Source: Artocarpus heterophyllus
Taxonomy: Eukaryota; Streptophyta; Magnoliopsida; Rosales; Moraceae
Assembly (NCBI GenBank): GCA_025403435.1
Contig: CM046348.1
Span: forward strand, 37,444,052 to 37,508,051
Direction of reading: 5' to 3'
Length of the DNA stretch: 64,000 bases
The first letter of the stretch is position 1, and every line of letters starts with the position of its first letter. The notes under the pieces were generated by a model. The model did no database searches. It saw only the letters and a program-made list of their open reading frames with translations, and had not been told where the DNA came from. Both the position numbers and the translations under genes were made by a program. Below, in pieces: positions 1 through 10,256 of the stretch.

Positions 1-1427
1 GCAGCAGGTGCATTCGTCAGACCGAAAGGCATAACCACAAATTCATGGTGACCATACCTCAACCTGAAAGCAGTCTTGGGGATATCTCCTTCTTTGATCT
101 TCAACTGGTGATATCCTGATCGTAGATCAATCTTTGAGAACACTGATGCACCCTTGAGCTGATCAAACAAATCATCAATTCGAGGCAATGGATACTTGTT
201 CTTGATCGTCACCTTGTTCAGTTCTCTGTAGTCAATGCAGAGTCTCATAGTGCTATCCTTCTTTTTCACAAATAAAACTGGAGCACCCCACGGTGAGTGA
301 CTTGGCCTGATAAATCCCTTGTCCAGTAGCTCCTTTAATTGTGTGTGAACCTCTTTTAATTCTACCGGGGCCATTCTGTAAGGCGCTTTAGAGATTGGTT
401 CGATGCCTGGAGCGAGCTCAATCTCGAATTCAACTTCTCTTTCTAGCGGTAGACTCGTTAGATCATCAGGAAACACATCTTCATATTCATGAACAACATG
501 TACATCTTCCATTCTTTTCTTTCCTTCTTGGCTTTTGTCTACAACGTTTGCCAGATAGCCCATGTAGACACTTGCCAAAAGCTTCCTTACTTTCATTGCC
601 GATAGAAACATGTGGGGTTTCTTCCTGGTCTCGCCAACATAAACGAATTTCTGATCACCTTCAGGATGGAAGATCACCTTTCGTTTCCAGCATTCGATTG
701 TGGCATTATACTTACTTAGGAAATCCATCCCAAGAATCATGTCATAGTCATGCATGTCGATCACAATGAGGTCGACGAAAAGTTCCCTATCAGAAATCCA
801 TAGGGGTACTTTACGTAAACAATGTGTGGATAATATCACTTCCCCGGAAGGTAGTGTCATAGTAAATCCTTGTCTCATAGGCTCTAAACGAACCCCTAAC
901 TTCTTAGCATGTGACATAGATACAAAAGAATGCATGGCACCCGTATCAAAAAGAACATAAACATCATTACATAAGCTTGTTATCTGACCTGTGACCACAT
1001 TGGAGGCTTCAGCAGCCACTTGTTCTTTTGTCATGGCGTAGATTCGGGCATTTGTCGGTGGGGCTTCAAGTCTCCCTTGACTAATTAGTGGCCCTTCAAG
1101 GGAGGCTTGCATCTGATGCAGCTGGGCTTGAGGAGGAGGTCTCTGCGGGGCATTAGCATTCATTAGTTTAGGGCAGTTCTTTACGAAATGGTCTTCACGC
1201 CCACATATGAAACATTGGTTGGTCCCCAATCGGCATTCCCCTGGATGTTTCTTTATGCATTTAGCACATGGTTGGAATTGCCTGTCATTATTGTTGCGCT
1301 GACCATCATTGTGCCTTTTGTTGTCTTGGCCCTGCTGTTGTTGAGGATTACCCTTCCTCTTCTTGTTTCTCCAGTTTTGACTGTTGTTGTTGCTGCTGTT
1401 ATTGTTGTTGTTGTTGTTCCTGTGGGC
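1..1427 (-). CDS. Ty3/gypsy gag-protease-RT fragment, open at the window edge
   Basis: This is a polyprotein piece of an LTR retrotransposon; gag coats the RNA, and protease and reverse transcriptase process and copy it. I followed the reverse frame from base 1 to about 1427 and saw no stop. In order, it has an Asn/Gln-rich gag tail, a CAKC..H..C knuckle, and a CX2CX4HX4C knuckle ([14 protein letters not shown], about 1173-1214). A retropepsin with FDTGA follows near 935-955. The RT start follows with [45 protein letters not shown] and GLTNAPA. The RT catalytic YXDD would lie beyond the window start. The double knuckle is usual in plant chromoviruses of the Tekay/Reina type (family knowledge). 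It joins the next gypsy element at about 1427 with no LTR between them, so its gag N-terminus and 5' LTR are missing. Its frame is out of phase with that neighbour. Unlike the other elements here, this segment is not visibly broken. Confidence 0.85.
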
Positions 1428-1590
1428 GCTCGTGAGGTCGTAGCTGTCTCGATCCGTACACAACCACACGTCCATGCTGCATCAACATGCATCCAAGTCC
1501 GCGCCCTAAAGCATCTGCATAAACCTCATACGGCTCATCACTACTAGGAATAACTAACACTGGAGCTGAAGTCAATCGGTTCTTCAATTC
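1428..1590 (-). pseudogene. E2 RNase H start, truncated by the junction
   Basis: The reverse frame reads NRLTSAPVLVIPSS then [18 protein letters not shown] and SRQLRPHER, the opening of a Ty3/gypsy RNase H (the full copy at 57946-58137 continues [18 protein letters not shown]). Here, straight after PHER, the sequence becomes a Gln codon run and a stop near 1399. That run belongs to the neighbouring element's gag. The full copy has YADASGHG where this copy has YADALGRG. The catalytic core is incomplete and the product would be inactive. Confidence 0.85.
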
Positions 1591-2541
1591 CTAGAAAGCA
1601 AGCTCACAATCTTCATTCCACTCAAACCTGACATTTTTCTTGATCAATCTCGTCAACGGAGCTGCAATCTTCGAAAAATCCTTTATAAATTTCCTGTAAT
1701 AACCAGCAAGACCTAAGAAGCTGCGAATCTCCGCTACATTCCTTGGTCGTTCCCACTCCAATATAGCTTCAATCTTAGACGGATCCACCGAAATACTATG
1801 CTCCAAGATAACATGACCCAAAAACTTGACCTCAATCAACCAAAACTCGCACTTTTCCCTCTTAGCATACAACTGGTGCTCCCGCAGAGTCTGAAGCACG
1901 ATCCGAAGATGCTGCTCATGCTCCTCCCAAGTCTTAGAATACACGAGAATATCATCGATGAACACGATCACGAACTGATCTAGATACATCCTAAATATCA
2001 TGTTCATCAAATCCATGAAAGCTGCCGGAGCATTCATCAACCCAAACGACATAACCAAAAACTCGAAGTGCCCATACCGAGTCCTAAAAGCTGTCTTGGG
2101 AATATCCTCTTTCTTAATCCTGAGCTGATGATAACCCGACCGCAAATCAATCTTTGAGAAGTACCGCAAACCTCCCAACTAATCAAACAACTCATCAATC
2201 CTAGGCAAGGGATACTTGTTCTTCACCGTAACACGATTCAGCTGCCGATAATCCACACACAACCTGAGAGTCCCATCGTGCTTCTTAGCAAACAAAACTG
2301 GTGCTCCCCACGGAGATGTGCTATTCCGAATATACCCTCTATCAGCAAGCTCCTGAAGTTGCTTCCTTAATTCTTTCATTTCTGCCGGCGTCATCCGATA
2401 AGGTGCCATAGAAATCGGTGCTGTCCCCGAAAATAACTTGATACCAAACTCAATCTCCCGATGTGGTGGTAATCCTGGCAACTCGTCGAGGAAGACATCC
2501 TCGAACTCATCAACCACCAGAATCGCTACACTGCCTCTCAA
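1591..2541 (-). pseudogene. E2 reverse transcriptase, broken by a nonsense codon
   Basis: Two reverse-frame blocks make up the RT. Bases 2541-2179 hold [44 protein letters not shown] and [12 protein letters not shown]. Bases 2178-1591 hold [39 protein letters not shown], the catalytic box [10 protein letters not shown] and the connection segment [20 protein letters not shown]...[13 protein letters not shown]. The stop between the blocks (2179-2181) is TAG where the other copy has CAG (Gln after DELFD). The stop at 1591-1593 is also TAG where the other copy has CAG. These are two C-to-T changes at CHG sites, as expected for methylated silent DNA. The RT in a live element would copy the RNA genome inside the particle; this one cannot be read through. 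Confidence 0.9.
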
Positions 2542-3065
2542 AACATAGGGCTCGCAATCTAGGTTGGCAAGAAAAGCACAACAACCTAGATTCCTTCACC
2601 CTCCTAGACACGACTTCATGAGACGCTCACTCATTAACCAATCACCACCACCCTGGTAAGTGATCATCGTCCCCCTATCAAACACTAGGGTCACTTTTCT
2701 AAGTTAGCAGTCCACAACTGCATTATATCTGGACAACCAGTTCATCCCTAGAATTACATCATAGGAGCCATGGGGAGTATAATCAAATCACTTTTCAAAA
2801 TCTCATCCCCAATCTTTATTTTACAAGATTTACACATACAATTTACACACACCAGCCCCAAGGGAGAAGTTATGACTAGGGGTTCATTAAACTCTTCTAT
2901 CTCTAATCCCAAGGCATGTACGAAAGAACTCGAAATGAGAGAATGAGAGGCACCGGTATCAAATAAAATGCGAGCTAAAGATCTAGAAACCAAGATCATA
3001 CCATCGACAACCGCGTTACCAACATGAGAATCTGATCCACCCGATGCCATTGCATGAACCTGCAC
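2542..3065 (-). pseudogene. E2 retropepsin-like protease, frameshifted
   Basis: The reverse frame from 3065 reads MASGGSDSHVGNAVVDGM, then ARILFDTGASHSLISSSF with the catalytic DTG triad. It continues through VCVNCMCKSCKIKIGDEIL and breaks at PMAPMM near 2754. The intact sister (59104-59622) continues MSSYDVILELDWLSRYSAV. Near 2770 this copy has GAGCCATGG where the sister has GAGCTCATGG, a two-base loss that causes the frameshift. The remainder down to 2542 is recognisable in another frame. In an active element the enzyme cleaves the gag-pol polyprotein. Confidence 0.85.
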
Positions 3066-4198
3066 TAGAGCCTTTCCTTTTCCTCTACCAACATTACTGG
3101 GTCCTGGATTACTCTGCCGATGCTACTGGGATGGAGACAACTATACACTACCTGTACTCGGTGCTCGATACTGAGGGACACTGTGCTGGAAATGCTGCGA
3201 TTGCTGCCCCTGTGCCGGATATGAGAACTGTTGAGGAGAGAACTGGGAATACTGCAACTGCGGGTACTGCTGAGGTGGAGGTAGGGTCTGAGGCTGAGAC
3301 TGACGACTGGCATCCTCCCCGGTCTGAGATCCAAGACGAGCACTCCTGATCGAGCAATTCCTCTTGATGTGTTCGGGCTGCTGACAGAAATGACAATGGA
3401 AGTTGTAGGGATTGTTGCGCCCGCTGCCAGACGAACTATTGCTACCACTGTTTGTGCCACCTTGCTTGCCCTTCCCCGGAGTCTGATGACTACTGGTGCT
3501 CTTCCTGCCACTCCTCTGCGGCCTCCTGAAGCCTTGGCTCGGTCCTCACGATACTGCACATAATCATTCTCTACGGATATCACCGACGACACAAGCTCTC
3601 CAAAACTCCTAAGCCGCAGAGCAACCAACTGCCGCCGAATAGGAGCCTTGAGCCCTTCCTGAAACTTAATGCACTTCTCACGCTCCGATGCCACAGCTGA
3701 TGGAGCAAACTTGGCTAACTCATTAAACCTTGCCTCATATTCCCGAACTGACAGATCACCCTGTTGCAACCTATAGAACTCAGTTGCCTTCTGATCTTTA
3801 TACCCCTGCGGAAAATATCGATCATAGAACAGCTCCTTGAACTTGTCCCAACTGATATCACCATCGCGCTCTAAACGCTTAGCTTGTTTCCACCAAGTGT
3901 TAGCGCCACCCTTATACGCAACAAACTCCACACGATACTCCTCAGGCACACCAAGGGTATCCAAATGCTTCAAGACCGAATCCAGCCAATACTCTGCCAA
4001 CTACGGATCCTCATTACCATCAAAAGTCAAAATAGACGCCCGTCGAAATTCCTTAAAGTACGCATATCGACTACCAACATTAGAATCTTCTGGTCTAGCC
4101 CTGGCTGTCATCTGCCAAAAAGCCGCAAACATAGACCTCATCATGCCCTCATCATTTCTGAACTCGACGTCAGCTATCGAACGACGTCTAGGTGCCAT
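3066..4198 (-). pseudogene. E2 gag (capsid plus zinc knuckle), with stop and frameshift
   Basis: The gag begins with an ATG at 4198 (MAPRRRSIADVEF), close to the LTR and primer-binding site. It reads to GNEDP and then an in-frame TAG at 4001-4003, and resumes LAEYWLDSVLKHLD. The capsid domain follows: NTWWKQAKRLERDG, WDKFKELFYDRYFPQG, FYRLQQGDLSVREYEARF, KCIKFQEGLKAPIRRQL. Near 3530 a one-base loss relative to the sister copy shifts the frame. In the other frame the nucleocapsid knuckle CHFCQQPEHIKRNC is intact (CX2CX4HX4C, about 3355-3400). The stop at residue 66 is also present in the sister copy. Gag would assemble the virus-like particle. Confidence 0.88.
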
Positions 4199-4282
4199 TC
4201 TCTCACTTCTGAAAACAAAATTTGGACTATCAGAGGTATTTCATTATCAAACCCATGTGTGCACAATTCCCAAGGTTCATAA

Positions 4283-4300
4283 CCTTGAGCTCTGATACCA
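4283..4300 (-). other. E2 primer-binding site (initiator tRNA-Met type)
   Basis: Read on the minus strand, TGGTATCAGAGCTCAAGG starts three bases after the 5' LTR end. TGGTATCAGAGC is the usual plant site complementary to the 3' end of initiator methionine tRNA, which primes minus-strand synthesis. It fixes the element's orientation. Confidence 0.85.
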
Positions 4301-4303
4301 TTC

Positions 4304-6452
4304 TGTCACGCCCCAGAGTACGGGAGGTGACATGACGGATTATTTAAATTAATTAAAAGAGAATTTAATTAAAAATTCAAAGTTTAAAGGGTTGAGTTAA
4401 ATATAAAATATGAAAGTTTAAAGAGAGCCATTACATGAAAAATGAGTATTAAAGATTAAACATAGCGAGTATGGGTTCCACAAACCCACAACTTGTGCAC
4501 ACACATGGTACTGACAATATCATAAATACAATCACAGTCCAAGTACAAATAAAGTTAAGATCTTACATGCCTTGATTTAAATAATACAAAAAAATTTAGT
4601 AATCCTCCTACTGCTCCTGAGTCCTGTCCGTTGAATCCTCTCCAAACCTAAAGGGAAAACCACCTAGAGGGGAAAAATTTAAAACAAATAAAACATGAGC
4701 GAAAGGCTCAGTAGGACTAGGTTTTATAAAATAATTTAATTTAGAGAAATATTTCATTATTTAGGAGTTATTTAAAAGAAACCTTGAATAAATAAATCAA
4801 TAAGCAAATTTAAGTAAAATTGTCCTTACCTAGAACAGTTTCCTTGGATAACCCGAAATATCATTTTCTTTTTCCTAGGCAAACCATAATGGTATCATCA
4901 CCGTAGTGGCCCAACTGGGTTTCGGGACCTGCCCCCAAAGTCGATCGCTACACGACCCGATCTCTGATATGGTATCATGCCTATATGTTCATTATCATCA
5001 TCATTCAAAACCCAATTACCGAGTGTTGTCATTTACATTCATTATGAAGTCCATTTTAGTTCACGGTATATTAAAGTATAACCTATAAATCCATTTTCAA
5101 ACAACCATTGGAAACATTTTAATAGAAATCCTTTTCAAAGCCAAATCATTTTGAAACTAGGCTACCAAGGAAATGGGGTAGAAGTCCTACCTCAATACTC
5201 GTGCCGATGCCCCACACCATAATCCCAGTCCGCTATACGTTAGCTCCACGAAATCACGAACGATCCTAGATACAAACTAAGTCGATCAATAACTAGTTTG
5301 AGACATTCTATGTTACTAAACCATTTCATGATGTCCTAGTGTGCCATTTATATCTTTAAAATCATTCTATAATGTTGGAATTTAAATCAGGGTTCAGAAC
5401 AATGAAAACAGGTGAAAAATCACAAAATTTTTCACGCCTCGACCGGCCTGTCGGACTCCCTGCTTCGGCAGACCGACCTGCACAGTTCGGCCTGCCGGAA
5501 GCAAAGTTCGGTTAGCTGAACATCCCCAGGTTCGGCCTGCCGGACGGAAGAACACCGGCCTGTCGATCCCTATTTCAGCCTACCGAACTGGAAAAACCCA
5601 AAAATTCAGCCACGGGTTTTCGATTCCCCAAAAACACAATCTTGATTCTAACCTGTTTTTCTCAAATCCCAGGCATGGAAAATAATCATAGTTGATAGAA
5701 AAACATACTAGAACACATTTGGACTCATTTAAACAAGATCTAAACTCAAAAATCTCAAAAATCCAAAAATAAGAAAATGGGGAGAAAAATGAAAAATCTT
5801 GAATCCAATCCATTTTTCTTCAATCTAAGGTTAGATTCTAGTTGTTCTAAGTTCATTTAACTAAAATCCAAGGTTTTCTAAGCTTAAACAAACCTAGATT
5901 TCAAAAATGCACAAAATTGAAAATTTTGGAAAAAGTTTAGAAATTTCAAAACTAACCTCAAATCGAAGCTTCAATCCAAGTTCTCGGTTTCCAAATCACG
6001 TTCCCGAGCTTCCTCCTTGCTAACCCGAAGCTTGGATTCGAATTTGGTTTCAAAAATTTTGAGAGAGATAGAGAGAGAGGAGAGTAGCCGAGAGAGAGAG
6101 ATCAAGAGAGAGAGAGTGAGTGAAGAGAGAGAAAAATCTGAGAGTGTGAGGAGAGAGGAGGAAGAGAGAGAATAAATAGAGGGAAACGGTTGACGGTTTT
6201 ACTATGCGAAAACCATGTGCCGCCCACGGTTTTGTAAAACGAAATATTTTTAACATTTTATAAATTGTTATGTTTTAAAACTCAAAACATCATTTTAAAA
6301 CAATAAGAAATCATTTGAATTCATCAAATTAACAAAACAACCAAAAATTCAAAATCCAACCCAATAATCAAATTAATGTTGAAACATTAATTATGGTACA
6401 CTAATTCATTATTTATATTACATTAACATTAAATAAATTTCGGGGCGTTACA
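4304..6452 (-). repeat. E2 5' LTR (2149 bp)
   Basis: On the plus strand the repeat opens TGTCACGCCCC and closes GGGGCGTTACA, giving the TG...CA ends of an LTR with near-palindromic termini. It matches both LTRs of the element at 53943-63094 along its length with moderate divergence. Internal landmarks on the plus strand are a GAGCGAAAGGCTC hairpin near 4696, a GC-rich cluster of GGCCTGCCG motifs at 5440-5590, and a purine (GA) tract at 6058-6170 next to AATAAATAG. Read on the minus strand, the last two form an AT-rich box followed by a CT patch, a plausible promoter. Confidence 0.92.
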
Positions 6453-7056
6453 GGTTTGTTCAATTTTTTTCACACACCACCCACCTCCTCATCATTCTTA
6501 ATCCACTTCTAAGATTTTCTCCCATGTATTGTTTTCTTCTTTCGTTAAAGAGAGAAAAAATGTTCCTTGTATGTTCTGATATTCTCCAATGTATTGTTTT
6601 CTTCTTTTGTTAAAGAGAGAAAAAATGTTCCTTGTATATTCCAATTTTCTCCAACGTATTGTTTTCTTATTGTTTTCTTCTTTTGTTAAAGAGAGAAAAA
6701 ATGTTCCCAGTATACCCGCCAAAATATTTTGCATGGGGACCTAGACGCTGTTACATGTCACATTCTGGTTATATAATCAATAACAAACGGTATCATCCCA
6801 TTGGAGTTGAAAGATCAACACAAGATTATGGTGTTTTTATAGAGGTAGAGACAGTTTGTAGAGCTAGTGCACGAGACATTGTGAATTTATAATATTTTAT
6901 CACCAATAAAGTGGAATTTTATGACATTTTTTGTTAATGTCGTCAAATGTTACATTAGATGACACATTCTACAAAAATGTCATTTTAAAGGCATTTTAGC
7001 GACATCTTTTAAAATGTCATAAACTCTTGTCGTTGAAAGCCATTTTTGTTGTAGTG
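6453..7056 (+). mobile_element. CACTA (En/Spm) transposon remnant with its right terminus
   Basis: The right end is marked by TTTTTGTTGTAGTG ending at 7056, the reverse complement of CACTACAACAAAAA, a typical CACTA terminus. In front of it (6900-7040) lie short subterminal repeats of GACAT/ATGTC type, in both orientations, as CACTA transposases need. At about 6745-6890 the plus frame reads CYMSHSGYIINNKRYHPIG...STQDYGVF...CRASARD. This resembles the DUF4216-type tail of plant CACTA transposase genes (family knowledge; recognised by pattern only). The left part is absent, cut off by the gypsy LTR that ends at 6452. No complete transposase remains. Confidence 0.7.
6517..6714 (+). repeat. Three tandem copies of a 65-bp unit
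   Basis: A unit containing GTATTGTTTTCTTCTTTCGT followed by TAAAGAGAGAAAAAATGTTC is repeated at about 6517, 6582 and 6647. The third unit carries a small internal duplication of TTGTTTTCTTA. The array sits directly upstream of the CACTA transposase-like segment, possibly within a former intron. Confidence 0.85.
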
Positions 7057-10000
7057 GGGACAATTTCATAATAATTTGACACTAATTAAGGGTGTATATA
7101 TTTATTTCATGAAAAAAGAAGAGTATAGTTATGTTTCTTATCTAGACACACAACTACTTATAAATCAGAATTAGAAGGCATGAAAGAGAGAATGAATGAA
7201 AAATTTATTTATATACTTTAATTGGGTAATAATTATTTTTTTTTGAAATGGATAATAATTATTTTAAGTATACACAAAAAAAAAAGGAGAATGAGGGAAA
7301 TAGATTTTTTGAACCTTTTGAAGTAAACATCATGTTTTAAAAATATTTGTAGTAAATGTCAGACTTACAACGTAAACAACTTATTTAATATATAAATAAT
7401 AAATAGTAAATAGTTAGATTGTAAACATGCGAGTATATACATTATTTGCATCATACATCTACTTATTGCGTAAATAATGTAAATACTTGTTATTTACACT
7501 ATAAATAAAGGGGCAAATAGACTATTTACATCATAAATTTAATATTTATTACAAATAGCTTCAAAACTTGACATTTATGACAATTAGTTTTGAAAAAAAT
7601 AATAATTCTTAAAATTTTTGAAAAAATAAATTTAGTAATTAAACTAATTAAATTTATGTGAATTTATTCCTAAAGTTAGTAAACGTGATAAGAAAAATTA
7701 AATTGTTGTCAATTCTTTGTTTTTTTTAGTGAAACTTTCGGTATTCGGGCTTACCACGAACGACACGAACTCTTAAAAGCCCCTCAACGTTTGACCTATG
7801 AAGAGACTCGAAGGTGGTAAAAGTTTTCTAACACTGATAGCTATGTTTAAAAAAATTTAAGCTCAAGTTGTTTGTTTAAATTAAATAGTTTTCTACTAAT
7901 TAAACCAGATTTCTATTTTTAAATAGGTGAGGATACATTTAAAACAAAGAGGAAGAAGATACGGTAGCTGCCGCCTTGTGGGGCGGTATACATAGTGTAC
8001 AATTCAAGGCCATTAAGAGGAAAATGAATGGTCTACGATGGACTAAGCGCACAACAAAATAATGCACACAAGCACAACACGTAGAAATTAGTACTCTTCA
8101 CGTCTTGTCATACAGTACCCTCTTTTCCCTTTTTTTTTTTTTTTTTTTTCTTGCTAATCCTTGTGAGTAGTTCCAACCGATTTATGTGGCATCTTGGAAA
8201 GGGGGCAACTTAAGGCGTTTAAAGAGGTGATGGGAGCCGTTAAAATTATATTTATTGTATTATTAAAAAATTTTATATTATAATATTTTTTTTATTATTA
8301 TTATAATATATAAAAATTTTATATTATTTACAGTGATTTTTATGGTTTTTTCAGCAAAAAGGTCGATTTTTTTTTTACTTTCTCCCGCAAATAAGTAGGC
8401 CCCACATTAAGTGTTTTTTTTAAAAAAATTTTATATAGGGAGATCTACTCTTTTTCCAGACTTTTTACAGAGACCCATTGAAGGGAAGGCTATCTCAAGA
8501 ACTCCAAGCCTGTTTTCTCATCTCTCTCTATCTCTCCCTCTTTTTTTATCACCTGCTCTGACTACTTTTCACTTTTGCATTTCAAAATCTAGAAGAAACA
8601 CATTTGCAATCATAAGATTCCTGCTATCGTTTATGATAAAACAATATTTTCAAATTGACTTTTTTCTTTTTCTTTCGTTTGCTGTTTTGCCATTCTATGG
8701 TGCTTTCAAGTTTCAACCCAAAAAAAAAAAGTTCCTTGCAAACATCGACTGATTTTAAGTTTATTTTTTAAAAAAGAAAGAAAACTGATCATTTCAAGTT
8801 TCTAGTTCATTGAGCGTGTATTCTGAGGTAGAAATATTCACAAAAAAGATATCAGATAGAGAACTTAAGGTCCAAATGAGACCCTGGGGAAGACTAAGGG
8901 CCGGCGGGGTAGATTGTTAGGGCCAAAAGTGGGTTTATGTGTCTCTGACAAAAAACAGAGTGAAAAAATAACATTGTTTAATTCAAATGGGGTCAAGTAT
9001 GGTCCAACCAAGCACATGCTCATCCCAAACCATCCCCACTGTTCAGCCGTACACGTCAGCAACACTTAGCCACACACCCTCAGATCATGCACTATTGATA
9101 GTATGCCTTAGCCGGATGCTACCACAGTCGTTCCCAAAAAAAAAAAAAAGTTTTACTTTTGTGCCTGCCTTGCAGGCTAGTAGACTCGGCCAATTCAAGG
9201 CATGAGTAATATGGTTCTAGTTAAGAACACACGCACGGTACGTGTGACAAAAGCGCGTTAAAAGCTAAATTGATAGGAGAAAATCTCTGTTTAAACTATA
9301 TTCCCGATTTTGTGATAGATAAGATAAATGTGATTGGTTTTCATTAATTGATTTACTAATTATTTGAATAAAGGGTTGTAAATAGGGGAAAAAAATACCA
9401 AAGAAATGCTCCAAGTCATTCATTAATGAATTTAGCATTTTTATGCTTAATATAAAAAAAAACTCTCTAAATATTATAATGAACACTGAAAATAGATCTC
9501 GAAATAAGAGTAAACCACTCTGAAATTGAATGTTTATTTATTTTCTATATTTATCGCCATAAAACCAAGTGATTAATTCATGGTAAGATTTACTTTCCCA
9601 AGAGTTCTCGTCGATGAATTTCCTCCATCAACAAGTACCTTTTCTATTACAATGACGATATTCCATCGTGATTTGTTAAATTTGCTTAAAAAAGTTTATG
9701 AGCAAATGAGATGAACTTGTTAGAATTTAAAAATAGGACTCAGGGGAAATGATAATGTGGATAGGCCTCCCGTCCTTGACCAAAGTGTAATTGGCATTTG
9801 GGTTGGCTGTATGGCGCATGCAAATGAGAGATTGCCACTGGTTCAGACTCAAAGAATCCCCAACGAACATTATTTTCTTCCTGCTTATTTTGTACAAAAA
9901 ATCTCGACCGTTGAACCTACATTGAATTTAACAAAGCTTTGTTTAAAAGCCGCTAACGAAATTATATATCATCTTTGTGGCACAAGTCACGTTAGGCCTA

Positions 10001-10242
10001 GTAGGGGCAAACGTTCCCATTGGCCCAAGTGAGTTTATATGAATTCATAATCAACAACTCAGCCATAATATTATATGTATTCATAATTCTTTGAATCATA
10101 AATTTCAAAAATTAAATTAAACTCTATTAGAATAGTAATAATGTGTTTACTTAAAAATTTTGGTTTAATTTGGCATAGTAAATTGTACTACAACAAAAGA
10201 TGCCTAATATATGACATTTGACAGCTATATACTTAACTAAAT
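7057..10242. other. AT-rich intergenic stretch, no supported gene
   Basis: I find no protein with a recognisable domain here. Open frames are short and low in complexity. A pyrimidine-rich stretch at 8410-8700, with CT runs, could be an untranslated leader, but no coding exon follows. A 13-base A tract lies at 9137-9149. At about 10187 the string TACTACAACAAAAG resembles a CACTA terminus, but only over about 12 bases. Confidence 0.6.
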
Positions 10243-10256
10243 GCATAGTAATATGT
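10243..10256 (+). repeat. Left target-site duplication of the poly(A) retroposon
   Basis: GCATAGTAATATGT matches GCATATTAATATAT at 13646-13659 in 12 of 14 positions. The second copy directly follows a poly(A) run. This is the expected flank of an old target-primed retroposition. Confidence 0.55.

Larger units (their letters stand above)
1428..6452 (-). mobile_element. Truncated Tekay-like Ty3/gypsy element (E2): 5' LTR to RNase H start
   Basis: A minus-strand gypsy element that keeps its 5' LTR (4304-6452), primer-binding site, gag, protease, RT and the first part of RNase H. It then stops abruptly at about 1427. Integrase, chromodomain and 3' LTR are absent. It is a close relative of the full-length element at 53943-63094: the same domains can be aligned residue by residue. 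Because one end is lost, no target-site duplication can be tested; the base run after the surviving LTR is GGTTT. The coding part carries several stops and frameshifts, so it is non-autonomous. Confidence 0.9.

Noticed and set aside
8411..8752. Open frame of 113 codons with a CT-rich start
   Set aside because: Low-complexity hydrophobic/Ser-Leu sequence from a pyrimidine tract; no domain, no convincing continuation by splicing.
9757..10032. Open frame of 91 codons
   Set aside because: No recognisable motif; isolated; length within chance for this composition.
10185..10256. TACTACAACAAAAG resembling a CACTA left terminus
   Set aside because: Only about 12 matching bases, first base wrong for CACTA, and no subterminal repeats that I could define.
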